Source: Solanum dulcamara
Taxonomy: Eukaryota; Streptophyta; Magnoliopsida; Solanales; Solanaceae
Reading direction: 5' to 3'
NCBI RefSeq assembly: GCF_947179165.1
Contig: NC_077245.1
Coordinates: forward strand, 22,481,740 to 22,545,739
Length of the DNA: 64,000 bases
The notes under the pieces were generated by a model. That model saw only the letters and a list, made by a program, of their open reading frames with translations, was not told the DNA's origin and ran no database searches. The first letter of the stretch is position 1; the number at the start of each line of letters is the position of its first letter. Shown one piece after another: positions 33,170 through 41,672 of the stretch. The translations under genes and the position numbers were made by a program.

Positions 33170-36100
33170 TGATGAATACAATATGCTGGAATGCAAGGAG
33201 TATTGATACTCAAAGTGCCTTGGATAGACTCCAAAAACTCAAGGATTATCACAATTTAACTATGCTGGCAATCCTGGAACCATTTGCTAATCAATCACAT
33301 CTTAACCACTACAGAATTCAGCTGAGAATGGACAGTGCCATTCATAATCCCAATAACAAGATTTGGTTGTTTTGGACTAAGGATGTGGACTGCACTATTG
33401 TAGACCAAGATGAACAACAGTGTACTTGTGAAATCAAACATGTGGCTAATCCTAATTCTCATATTATTACATTTGTTTATGCCAAGTGTAAGGATTACCT
33501 GAGAAGAACTCTTTGGGATAAAATGCTGCAGTATGCTGACACAGACAAGCCATGGTGCATTATGGGAGACTTTAATGTGATCACTGATGTTGATGAAAAA
33601 CTAGGAGGACAACCACACAACATGAACAAAAGCTTAGAGTTCATAAGTGTAATTGAGGCATGTGGTCTCACTGATCTGGGATTCCATGGGCAGAAATTTA
33701 CATGGTGCAACAACAGGGACATGGAAGTTAGAATTTGGAAGAGACTGGACAGGGCCATGGTGAATGATAGGTGGTTAGAGATGATGCCCATGACTACTGT
33801 GGCTCATCTTGCTTCAACAGGTTCAGATCACTCCCCCCTATTACTTGAATGTAAGGAGACTCACAGTAATCCTATCAAATACTTCAAGTTCCTCAACTGT
33901 TGGGTGGATAATGAGACTTTCCAGTACACTGTTAGAGTCTGTTGGGAAAGACCAGTAGAGGGTAATCCAATGAGAATATTCCACTTGAAACTTAAGAGGG
34001 TGTCTAACACCCTTAGTAGCTGGTCAAGGCAACAGTATGGGGACATATATGAAGCTGTCAAAGAGTTTGAAGAGAAGGTAAAGCAAGCTGAAGTTGATCT
34101 CATCCAAGACAAGTCTGAGGATAACAAGATCAAGCTGAATCTTGTGAATGCTCAGTACATTAAATACTTAAAGACTGAACAATCCATCCTTAAACAAAAA
34201 ACTAAGCTTCAGTGGTTTAAGGAGGGAGATGCCAATTCCAAGTACTTTCATGCTATTATTAGAGGAAGGAGAAGAAGATTATTCATCCATCAGATTACTG
34301 ATGAACAGGATAATACTATTCAAGGTGATCAGAATATAGCTACTGCTGCATGTGACTACTTTGAGAAGATATTTACTGTTAAGGATGATGCTATCAATGA
34401 AGATATCCTCAGATGTATCCCCAAATCCATCACAGATAATCAAAACCAAGCTCTTAATGCTATGCCAACTAAAGAGGAGCTGAAAGAAGCTGTTTTTTCC
34501 CTCAGTGATGTATCTGCTGCAGGTCCAGATGGTTTTAATGGCAAGTTCTTCCAAACTTGCTGGGATATCATCAGTGAAGACTTATTCAATTTGGTGAAAT
34601 ACTTTTTTTGTGGGCATTCTATTCCCAAGTTCATCTCACATGCTTGTTTGGTTCTACTCCCAAAAGTAGATCATCCTAATAAGTTATCAGATTTCAGGCC
34701 TATATCACTAAGTAACTTCACCAATAAAGTTATTTCAAAGATCCTATGTCTCAGACTTGCTCCTATTCTTCCTCAACTGATCTCTGAAAATCAGTCAGGT
34801 TTTGTTAAGGGAAGAAGTATAGCTGAAAACATAATGTTGGCACAGGAAATCACTCATAGCATTAAAAAACCAAAGATGGGAGATAATGTTGTGATCAAAT
34901 TAGACATGGCCAAAGCCTATGACAGGGTGTCCTGGTCATTTATATGTCTAGTCATGAGAAGGTTTGGATTTGGAGAAGGATTTATTGACATGGTTTGGAG
35001 ACTTATGGCTAATAACTGGTATTCAGTTATTGTGAATGGAGGTAGGCATGGTTTCTTCCACTCTACAAGAGGCCTCAAACAGGGAGATCCATTATCCCCA
35101 GCCCTATTTATTTTAGGTGCTGAGGTACTATCAAGAATGCTCAATAATCTTCATCAACACCATTTGTACAAAGGTTTCCACATGGAGAAGAAAGGTCCAT
35201 TGATTAATCATTTGAGCTTTGCTGATGATATAATCATTTTCACTTCAACATGTAGTAACTCTCTCAAGCTGATCATGAAGACACTGGAAGTGTATGAACA
35301 GACTTCAGGCCAGCTTATTAACACACAAAAGAGTCAGTGCATGATCCCTCTGAATACTGATCCTGAGATCACTGAAAGGGTCACTTCTACCACTGGTTTC
35401 AAAACAACTCATGGCCCTATTACCTACTTGGGTTGCCCCTTATATATTGGAGGTCAAAGGATCATATACTTTACTAGTATGGTGTCCAAAGTAACATCCA
35501 GAATTAGAGGATGGCATACCAAAATTCTCAGTTATGGGGGGAGAGCTGCTCTTGTGAAGTATGTGTTGCAGTCCCTCCCAATTCATCTCTTATCTGCTGT
35601 GATTCCAACTGCCACTACACTCAAACAAATAAAGTCCCTAATAGCAATTTTTTTTTGGGGATGGGACAAAGAAAAAAGAAAATACCATTGGGCATCATGG
35701 GAGACCCTCAGCTACCCAACAGATGAAGGAGGTGTTGGCATGAAAAATCTGAAAGATGTCTGCCTAGCAATGCAATATAAACAATGGTGGAATTTTAGGT
35801 CTAAGAAGACTCTATGGGGGAGCTTTCTGAGGGCCAAGTATTGCCAAAGGGCAAATCCAGTAATCAAGAAATGGGACACTGGTCAATCAATTATGTGGAA
35901 ACACATGATGACAAACAAAGCTGAGATTGAGCCTCATATACAGTGGCACCTTAACTCAGGCTCTTGCAGCTTTTGGTGGGATGATTGGTTAGGAATTGGC
36001 CCCCTAGCTTATCACAAAGACTGTCTACCTAGACTTAACAATACCACTGTCTCCAAGTTCCTGAAGAATGGAGAATGGGATGAAGAGAAGGTGAGGCAAC

Positions 36101-37329
36101 ATGCACCACAGCATCTGATACAGAAGATTCTAAATGTTTCCTTCAAGTACCAACCTGACCTCCCAGATACAGCCTACTGGAAGCTGAATTCAGATGGAAA
36201 CTTTACATGTGCTTCAGCTTGGAACCAAATCAGGCCTAAAAGGAACAAAACCATGACAGACAATAATATATGGCACAAGAATATACCCTTCAAAATATCC
36301 TTTCTTATCTGGAGAGCTCTCAGAAGCAAGTTGCCCACCAATGAAAATATTGAGCACTTTGGTCATGCAGCTGCTCAGTGTTCTTGTTGCTACAGGCCAG
36401 GATGGGATACTATAGATCACATTTTTATCTCTGGACACATGGCTAGTCACATATGGAAGTATTTTTCTGACTGTTGGGGTATACAACACAGCAGCAACCC
36501 AATGAGGAGCAATATGATGAAATGGTGGCTGGCTAAACCAAATAATGAAGTCCATAAACTATTATTGCAAGCTACTCCTATATTTATTTGTTGGAACTTA
36601 TGGAAGAACAGGTGTGCTAGTAAATATGGTGGCAAAAAGTCTAGCAGTACTAGAGTGAAATTCTCAGTCATCAAAGAACTCTACATGCTGATCTTCACAG
36701 ATTTCCCTTACATTAGTTGGCCAAATGACTGGAAGGAGCTAATAGCTATGGTGGAAAGATGCAGCCATGAAATGAAAATCATCCAAGTCAGTTGGCACAA
36801 ACCAGCATACCATGTGGTTAAACTGAATACTGATGGAAGTGCCTTGGATAATCCTGGAAGAATTGGAGCTGGGGGTATCCTAAGAGATCATAAAGGAAAC
36901 ATCCTTTATGCATTTGCTGCACCACTTGGAATTGGTTCTAACAACCAAGCTGAGGTACAAGCTGCAGTCATAGGCATTACTTGGTGTATTCAACATGGCT
37001 ACAGCAGGGTTCTACTGGAGGTTGATTCTGAATTACTTGTGAAATGGTTAAAACAAGAGATCACATCTCCCTGGAACATCAGGAAATACATCACAAACCT
37101 GCAGGAGATGATCATAATGCTGGATCTCTTTCAATGTAAGCACATCTATAGGGAGGCTAATTTTGTTGCTGATACACTCTCCAAGCATAGCCACAGTGTA
37201 GATAGCATGGCTCAATTCTACAGTGTTCAACAGCTTCCTAAGGAAACAAGAGGATATTACATCCTAGACAAGATGGGGATGCCAAATTTTAGGAGGACAA
37301 AACTGAAGAGGATCAAACAACCTCCTTGA
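33169..37329 (+). CDS. LINE ORF2: endonuclease, reverse transcriptase and RNase H
   Basis: ORF2 nicks target DNA and reverse-transcribes the element RNA in the nucleus (target-primed reverse transcription). The ATG overlaps the ORF1 stop (TGATG). The frame is about 1386 codons, without breaks. An APE-type endonuclease is seen at the N-terminus: N9 (CWNARS), E38, D135/N137 (GDFNV) and D221-H222 (SDHSP), counting from the codon at 33166. RT follows at about 490-760, with KLDMAKAYDRVSW, GLKQGDPLSPALF and the FADD box (D687, D688). A zf-RVT-like region lies at about 1003-1110. An RNase H domain at about 1215-1345 has D1223 (LNTDGSA), NNQAEVQA, LEVDSEL and REANFVADTLS. Plant L1 elements with a C-terminal RNase H are known. 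All catalytic residues I can check are present. Confidence 0.95.
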   Translation: MMNTICWNARSIDTQSALDRLQKLKDYHNLTMLAILEPFANQSHLNHYRIQLRMDSAIHNPNNKIWLFWTKDVDCTIVDQDEQQCTCEIKHVANPNSHIITFVYAKCKDYLRRTLWDKMLQYADTDKPWCIMGDFNVITDVDEKLGGQPHNMNKSLEFISVIEACGLTDLGFHGQKFTWCNNRDMEVRIWKRLDRAMVNDRWLEMMPMTTVAHLASTGSDHSPLLLECKETHSNPIKYFKFLNCWVDNETFQYTVRVCWERPVEGNPMRIFHLKLKRVSNTLSSWSRQQYGDIYEAVKEFEEKVKQAEVDLIQDKSEDNKIKLNLVNAQYIKYLKTEQSILKQKTKLQWFKEGDANSKYFHAIIRGRRRRLFIHQITDEQDNTIQGDQNIATAACDYFEKIFTVKDDAINEDILRCIPKSITDNQNQALNAMPTKEELKEAVFSLSDVSAAGPDGFNGKFFQTCWDIISEDLFNLVKYFFCGHSIPKFISHACLVLLPKVDHPNKLSDFRPISLSNFTNKVISKILCLRLAPILPQLISENQSGFVKGRSIAENIMLAQEITHSIKKPKMGDNVVIKLDMAKAYDRVSWSFICLVMRRFGFGEGFIDMVWRLMANNWYSVIVNGGRHGFFHSTRGLKQGDPLSPALFILGAEVLSRMLNNLHQHHLYKGFHMEKKGPLINHLSFADDIIIFTSTCSNSLKLIMKTLEVYEQTSGQLINTQKSQCMIPLNTDPEITERVTSTTGFKTTHGPITYLGCPLYIGGQRIIYFTSMVSKVTSRIRGWHTKILSYGGRAALVKYVLQSLPIHLLSAVIPTATTLKQIKSLIAIFFWGWDKEKRKYHWASWETLSYPTDEGGVGMKNLKDVCLAMQYKQWWNFRSKKTLWGSFLRAKYCQRANPVIKKWDTGQSIMWKHMMTNKAEIEPHIQWHLNSGSCSFWWDDWLGIGPLAYHKDCLPRLNNTTVSKFLKNGEWDEEKVRQHAPQHLIQKILNVSFKYQPDLPDTAYWKLNSDGNFTCASAWNQIRPKRNKTMTDNNIWHKNIPFKISFLIWRALRSKLPTNENIEHFGHAAAQCSCCYRPGWDTIDHIFISGHMASHIWKYFSDCWGIQHSSNPMRSNMMKWWLAKPNNEVHKLLLQATPIFICWNLWKNRCASKYGGKKSSSTRVKFSVIKELYMLIFTDFPYISWPNDWKELIAMVERCSHEMKIIQVSWHKPAYHVVKLNTDGSALDNPGRIGAGGILRDHKGNILYAFAAPLGIGSNNQAEVQAAVIGITWCIQHGYSRVLLEVDSELLVKWLKQEITSPWNIRKYITNLQEMIIMLDLFQCKHIYREANFVADTLSKHSHSVDSMAQFYSVQQLPKETRGYYILDKMGMPNFRRTKLKRIKQPP

Positions 37330-40300
37330 TTTGCATACCAATAATAGTAGTACAGAACTCCCTATGTATAAATTCATAGGTAGGAGTTTTGTAAAGGGGA
37401 CAATCTCCCTTACTTATTGCATTCCTAGAGCAATCAACCTACCCCTAGAGGTAAGGATTAGAATAGATAGCTTCTTTTTTCTTTTCATTCTTGCTTGTGT
37501 AGGTATCAGTAGATTTGGAAAATGGGAACCAACAATTGCAAGCCAGGCAAGGAAAGCTGTAGTGATGCAGCACAGGAACCAGCAATGGGAATCAGCAATC
37601 AGGAACCAACTACAAGTAATTAGAATATTGCAGAATTGCTTGTATGTGTGTTTTTCTGTTGGTGGGTGCAGGTACCATAGGGAGCTGGTTCTGAGTACAA
37701 CTAAGGGTCCTCTCTTGGGAGAAGCCTGCAACAACATGCAATTTAACCTCATTTACTATGGAAGTCACATGGAGCTACAAAAGAGTCTCCAGCAGCCTGT
37801 ACACCTATCCTTCTTGTTTGGCTTCTTGTCACTTGTCTTTACAGGTTCAAAGTATCTCAACAAAAGAGAAGCAACAACCTGGCATGCTAGGACTTCACCA
37901 AATATTCAGCCTCTCACTAATGCTAACACCTTCCCTGCAACACCTGTAACTGAGATTCAGCAGGGTAAGATGTGCAGGGTGAGTTGCAGCAGGTGGACTT
38001 GTTCAATGCCCCCCAAACTTTGCAGGATGTTAGAATATATTATTTTGACAAGCCCCAAGAAGTTTCAGCCCAAACGGATAATTGGAGGCGTTAGGCGAGC
38101 GACATGGAAACATTCAGCTGCCTTAGGCCTAAAGAGAGGGTCTTTAGTAATTTGGACCCTCCAACTTGGGAAACAAGTCTTCAAACTTTTCAGGACTAAA
38201 GGAGAGGATACATATGCTAAATCCATAAAGTTTCAACCCAAATGGACAATTGGAGACGTTAGTCGAGCGACTTGGAAAATGATAACACTCTCCAAAGCTC
38301 TTACTGAGGTCCCTTCTTTATTGCTAGTCTGTGTACATTATTTTTTGTTTGGGCTTGTTTGTTGTATTATTGCAGGTGTCTGGAGTAATATATTAGCATT
38401 CTTCAACAACAAATACATAGACAAGAGCACAAAAACAACTTCCAAACACCCTGCAACCTCTAAGCTTCAGCAGGGCAGCAGGTGCAGGGTGTGGAGTAGC
38501 ATGTGGACTTGTCCAATGCCCCCCAAACTTTGCAGGAAGTTAGAATATATTATTTTGACAAGCCCCAAGAAGTTTCAGCCCAAACGGATAAATGGAGGCG
38601 TTAGGCGAGCGACATGGAAACATTCAGCTGCCTTAAGCCTAAAGAGAGGGTCTTTAGTAATTTGGACCCTCCAACTTGGGAAACAAGTCTTCAAACTTTG
38701 CAGGACTAAAGGAGAGGATATACATGCTAACTCCATAAAGTTTCAATTCAAATGGATAATTGGAGACGTTAGTCGAGCGGCTTGGAAAATGATAACACTC
38801 TCCAAAGCTCTTACTGAGGTCCCCTCTCTATTGATAGTCTGTGTATATTATGTTTTGTTTGGGCTTGTTTGTTGTATTATTGCAGGTGTCTGGAGCAATA
38901 TATTAGCATTCTTCAACAACAAATACATAGACAAGAGCACAACAACATCTTCCAAACCCCCTGCAACCTCTAAGCCTCAGCAGGGCAGTAGGTGCAGGGT
39001 AGGGAGTAACTTGTGGACTTGTCCAAAGTCTCCCAAACTTTGCAGGATGGTAGCATATATATTTTTGATAAGGCCCAAGAAATTTCAGCCAAAACGGATA
39101 ATTTTAGACGTTAGGCGAGCGAGCTTGAAACAATCAGCTGTCTTAAGCTTAAAAAGGAAGAAATTTGCTAAATGGAAGCTCCAACTTGGGAATCAAGCCT
39201 TCAAACTTTGCAAGGCTAAAGTAAAGAATATATATGCAAACCTCATGAAATTTCAGCTCAAACGGATAAGTGGAGACGTTAGTCGAGCGACATGGAAAAT
39301 GCTAACAGGCTCCAAAATCCTATTTGAGATCCATTCCTCTCTACTAACCTGTATATGTCTATGCTTGTCTTTGGTTACTTGCTGTGTATTTGCAGGTTGT
39401 TGGAGACTTACACCAACATGCTTTAACATCAAAATCATAGAGGACAACATCTGCAGCAGCTCAACACCTGCAGCAGCCCAACACCTGCAACACCTGCAGC
39501 AGCTCAACACTTGTTTGCTTTGTTGCTTGTCTTTGGTTGACTTTCTTTGCTTAGAACCTATTTGGCACTGCTATGAGGGCTGCAGTAACCTTGGGCTTAT
39601 ATGGAGTAGCACACTCAGCTGGCCAACCACACTCTCTATTATCAACACACCCCAGCACCAACCTGCAGCAGACAAGGAACAAATCCAATCCACCTATGCC
39701 TTCTCTAATAACTCTAATAACACAACACTTGCAGCAGCTCCTTTCTTGCTGGTTCTTGTTTGTGGTGTAGATGCAGATGTCAGGATGAACTCATCAACAT
39801 GTGTTTCCAACACCTACATAGAGCACAGCACAGATACAACCACCAAAACAAATACCTTCACTAAGAGGCCTACACAAGGACTATGCAGAGCAGCAACTTC
39901 CTTCTGGATTTTGTGGTTGTTTGGTTGCTTGTATTTGGCTGTTTGTCTTGTTGGTTGTGTTTGTCTATGCAGGTACCTCAGCTTCACCCCCCTCCAGGAG
40001 AATGCATTGATCTCCATGACCAGTCATTCTCAGCTTCACCAATGCAGCTGGCAGACTGCTAAAAGGACTGCAGTATCTTGGGGCTGCTTTGGAGCAGCAC
40101 CCTCAGCTTGCCAAACACATTCTCCACTACTAACACACTCCAGCAACAACTCCATCAACCTGCAGCAGACAAGAAACATATACAAGTTTGTTGGTTTTGT
40201 TATTTTGTGCAGGTGCTCCAAGAGGCCTAACCACCTCAAAACAAAGACCAACAAGCAGCCTAGGGAACCTGCAGCCACCTGCAGATTGGCAGCCTTGGAT

Positions 40301-40495
40301 GCATTCCATCAACAGCTGCAACAGCTCCACCAACTTGCAGCAGCCAAGGAACAAATACAAGCTAATGCTACAGCAGCTTGCACACCTCTTTGGTTGAATG
40401 TATTGTTGGTCTTGTTTGGCTGTGCAGGTACAGGTCTGCAGCAACCATACATTTGGACCACCATGCAGCTACTTCCTTCCTTTCAACCTCCATAG
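37307..40495 (+). CDS. LINE third open frame (ORF3), repetitive, hydrophobic segments, unknown function
   Basis: A frame, +1 relative to ORF2, opens at 37307 (23 nt before the ORF2 stop) and stays open to 40495, more than 1050 codons. The other two plus frames are interrupted repeatedly. The first ATG is at 37364. The product would be basic, with W/C-rich repeats: three 170-residue units (about 37940-39470), each with two FQPK-x-x-IGxV-x-RATWK-type half repeats and one strongly hydrophobic segment ending CCIIAGVW or CCVFAGCW. Other hydrophobic segments lie near 37472, 37640, 37806, 39902, 40187 and 40388. The last third is Q/A/T-rich, from CAG/CTGCAG repeats. I recognise no family. It could be a real ORF3, a captured sequence, or an intron-like 3' UTR whose open frame has another cause. 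Confidence 0.5.
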   Translation, partial: RGSNNLLDLHTNNSSTELPMYKFIGRSFVKGTISLTYCIPRAINLPLEVRIRIDSFFFLFILACVGISRFGKWEPTIASQARKAVVMQHRNQQWESAIRNQLQVIRILQNCLYVCFSVGGCRYHRELVLSTTKGPLLGEACNNMQFNLIYYGSHMELQKSLQQPVHLSFLFGFLSLVFTGSKYLNKREATTWHARTSPNIQPLTNANTFPATPVTEIQQGKMCRVSCSRWTCSMPPKLCRMLEYIILTSPKKFQPKRIIGGVRRATWKHSAALGLKRGSLVIWTLQLGKQVFKLFRTKGEDTYAKSIKFQPKWTIGDVSRATWKMITLSKALTEVPSLLLVCVHYFLFGLVCCIIAGVWSNILAFFNNKYIDKSTKTTSKHPATSKLQQGSRCRVWSSMWTCPMPPKLCRKLEYIILTSPKKFQPKRINGGVRRATWKHSAALSLKRGSLVIWTLQLGKQVFKLCRTKGEDIHANSIKFQFKWIIGDVSRAAWKMITLSKALTEVPSLLIVCVYYVLFGLVCCIIAGVWSNILAFFNNKYIDKSTTTSSKPPATSKPQQGSRCRVGSNLWTCPKSPKLCRMVAYIFLIRPKKFQPKRIILDVRRASLKQSAVLSLKRKKFAKWKLQLGNQAFKLCKAKVKNIYANLMKFQLKRISGDVSRATWKMLTGSKILFEIHSSLLTCICLCLSLVTCCVFAGCWRLTPTCFNIKIIEDNICSSSTPAAAQHLQHLQQLNTCLLCCLSLVDFLCLEPIWHCYEGCSNLGLIWSSTLSWPTTLSIINTPQHQPAADKEQIQSTYAFSNNSNNTTLAAAPFLLVLVCGVDADVRMNSSTCVSNTYIEHSTDTTTKTNTFTKRPTQGLCRAATSFWILWLFGCLYLAVCLVGCVCLCRYLSFTPLQENALISMTSHSQLHQCSWQTAKRTAVSWGCFGAAPSACQTHSPLLTHSSNNSINLQQTRNIYKFVGFVILCRCSKRPNHLKTKTNKQPREPAATCRLAALDAFHQQLQQLHQLAAAKEQIQANATAACTPLWLNVLLVLFGCAGTGLQQPYIWTTMQLLPSFQPP
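37940..39470 (+). repeat. Three tandem 510-bp units in LINE ORF3
   Basis: Matching landmarks recur 510 bp apart: TTGCAGG at 38372, 38882 and 39392, and the GCGTTAGGCGAGCGACATGG block at about 38086, 38596 and 39106. The first two units are nearly identical and the third is diverged. The period is a multiple of three, so the frame is kept. Each unit contains two half repeats of about 50 bp (for example near 38059 and 38228). Confidence 0.9.
39451..39512 (+). repeat. CTGCAGCAGCTCAACAC minisatellite
   Basis: About four imperfect copies of a 15-18-bp unit (CTGCAGCAGCxCAACAC). Similar CTGCAGCAGACAAG words recur at 39665, 40160 and 40337, which marks this part as made of repeated modules. Confidence 0.7.
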
Positions 40496-40984
40496 CTGGT
40501 AATCATGATGCTGATACAAAGGCACACTTCACCTGGATTTACTTGGTACGACAAGACTAAAAGGAGCAAAGATGAAAGGAATTTCCCATCCCATGCGAGA
40601 TAGAAGTTTCGTATGCTTGTTCTTCTTCAATGTAGCTATGTCTGGTACGTAGCATAGTTGAATAGGACTAGTGTAGGTTACTTTTCTTTTTTCTCATGGA
40701 AGGGGAGAGTCTCCCTCATTTATGCTTTCATAGTTGAATTGTACCGGGAGGAGTCCTCTCACAGGTTTAATGCTTTCTAGTTATAGTTAGTTTCTTTTTT
40801 GTATCGGGGATGAGTTAGCCGACCTTAATAGGTTAGCCGACTTATGAACCACCATAGGATCGGAGGTAAGGTTTATGTCCCCCTCCTTGTATTTTTATTT
40901 TGATTATTTATGTTAAGGCTTGGGGGTGTTGCTTAACCCCTGACTGTGCACGAGAGGTGGGAGCCTCGTGTAGGGTCTGTTCCC

Positions 40985-41030
<46 letters not shown>
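40496..41030 (+). other. LINE 3' UTR and poly-A tail
   Basis: Non-coding end of the LINE. It closes with a G/T-rich segment (around TTAAGGCTTGGGGGTGTTGC), a short inverted repeat (GAGGTGGGAGCCTC), CCCGT, and then 44 A residues (40987-41030). The tail has no interruption, which is unusual for an old insertion. Confidence 0.85.
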
Positions 41031-41033
<3 letters not shown>

Positions 41034-41672
41034 AGGACTTTTTCCACCATTGCAATTAAGCCAAAACCCTCCCCTAATGATTTCTATTGTAGATTCTACG
41101 TAATAAGAATTAAAATACAGACTAGTGGAGTAATTTATGTACCTTTAGCACGAAATTTGGTGAAAACTGACGGTAGTTTGCCCTAGGTCGCCTCCTAGCA
41201 CTTAAGAACGAGTTTTTGTAGAAAATAACATTTTTAAATTTTTCTTCGATTTATCTCACGCCTGGCCCGCTACAATGGGACCATCCCGCCACAACGGCCA
41301 AAATCCCCAACAGTGGGCTGCACGGAAATAGAGAGCTCGAAACTTGAGTTCTAAGTTCTCCTTTCCCAACACACCCCCAACTCATGGCGTTCTAAAAATA
41401 TTTTTTCATACCAAGATCAATTCCGAAAGTTTTACTTACCCAATTTGATTCCGTAAGGCCGTACATGCTCCTTAATGTCTTGGCTATCAACTCTCATGAT
41501 CAAATTCGTAAATATAACATTCATCCATTATCGTTTACCCTAGACTCCACCTGACTCAGATTTCGTCCAAATCTAGCCTAGGCTTAAATTATTCAAATCA
41601 TTACCACAAAATTTAAAGGCCCAAAATGCTTTTCCAATGACTGTCCTATAATGACGGAAGCAGGTCATTACA
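41031..41672 (-). repeat. Outer part of the gypsy 5' LTR, separated by the LINE
   Basis: Resumes at TTAGGACTTTTTCCACCATT, matching the other LTR at about 20428, and runs to TCATTACA at 41672. The minus strand begins TGTAATGACCTG, the start of the LTR. The part corresponding to about 20037-20428 is absent. Confidence 0.85.

Larger units (their letters stand above)
29277..41030 (+). mobile_element. LINE (plant L1-type), nearly intact, with an extra ORF and 44-nt poly-A tail
   Basis: A plus-strand non-LTR retrotransposon of about 11.75 kb, inserted in the 5' LTR of the minus-strand gypsy element. It holds ORF1, ORF2, a third long open frame, a 3' untranslated part (40496-40986) and 44 A residues (40987-41030). 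No flanking duplication is visible. Comparison with the intact LTR shows that about 390 bp of target (equivalent to roughly 20037-20428) are missing. The 5' UTR is very short (about 38 nt before the ATG at 29315), so a small 5' truncation is possible. The intact frames and uninterrupted tail indicate a recent insertion, in contrast to everything around it. Confidence 0.93.
19125..41672 (-). mobile_element. Decayed Ty3-gypsy element (family B, Tekay/Del-like) with two nested insertions
   Basis: Minus-strand element. From its 5' end, the 5' LTR lies at the right (41672 down to 41031 and 29276 down to 28460, split by a LINE), then a tRNA-iMet-type PBS, gag, protease, RT, RNase H, integrase and the 3' LTR (21068-19125). 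Flanking 5-mers are ACAAA (19120-19124) and ACCAA (41673-41677), a duplication with one change. A solo LTR of another family (24332-26605) interrupts the protease region. All coding parts contain stops or frameshifts. The order of domains and the PBS make the classification firm. The clade is inferred from the pol sequence. Confidence 0.9.

Noticed and set aside
40900..41103. 67-codon frame with a long poly-Lys run
   Set aside because: The lysines come from the LINE poly-A tail.
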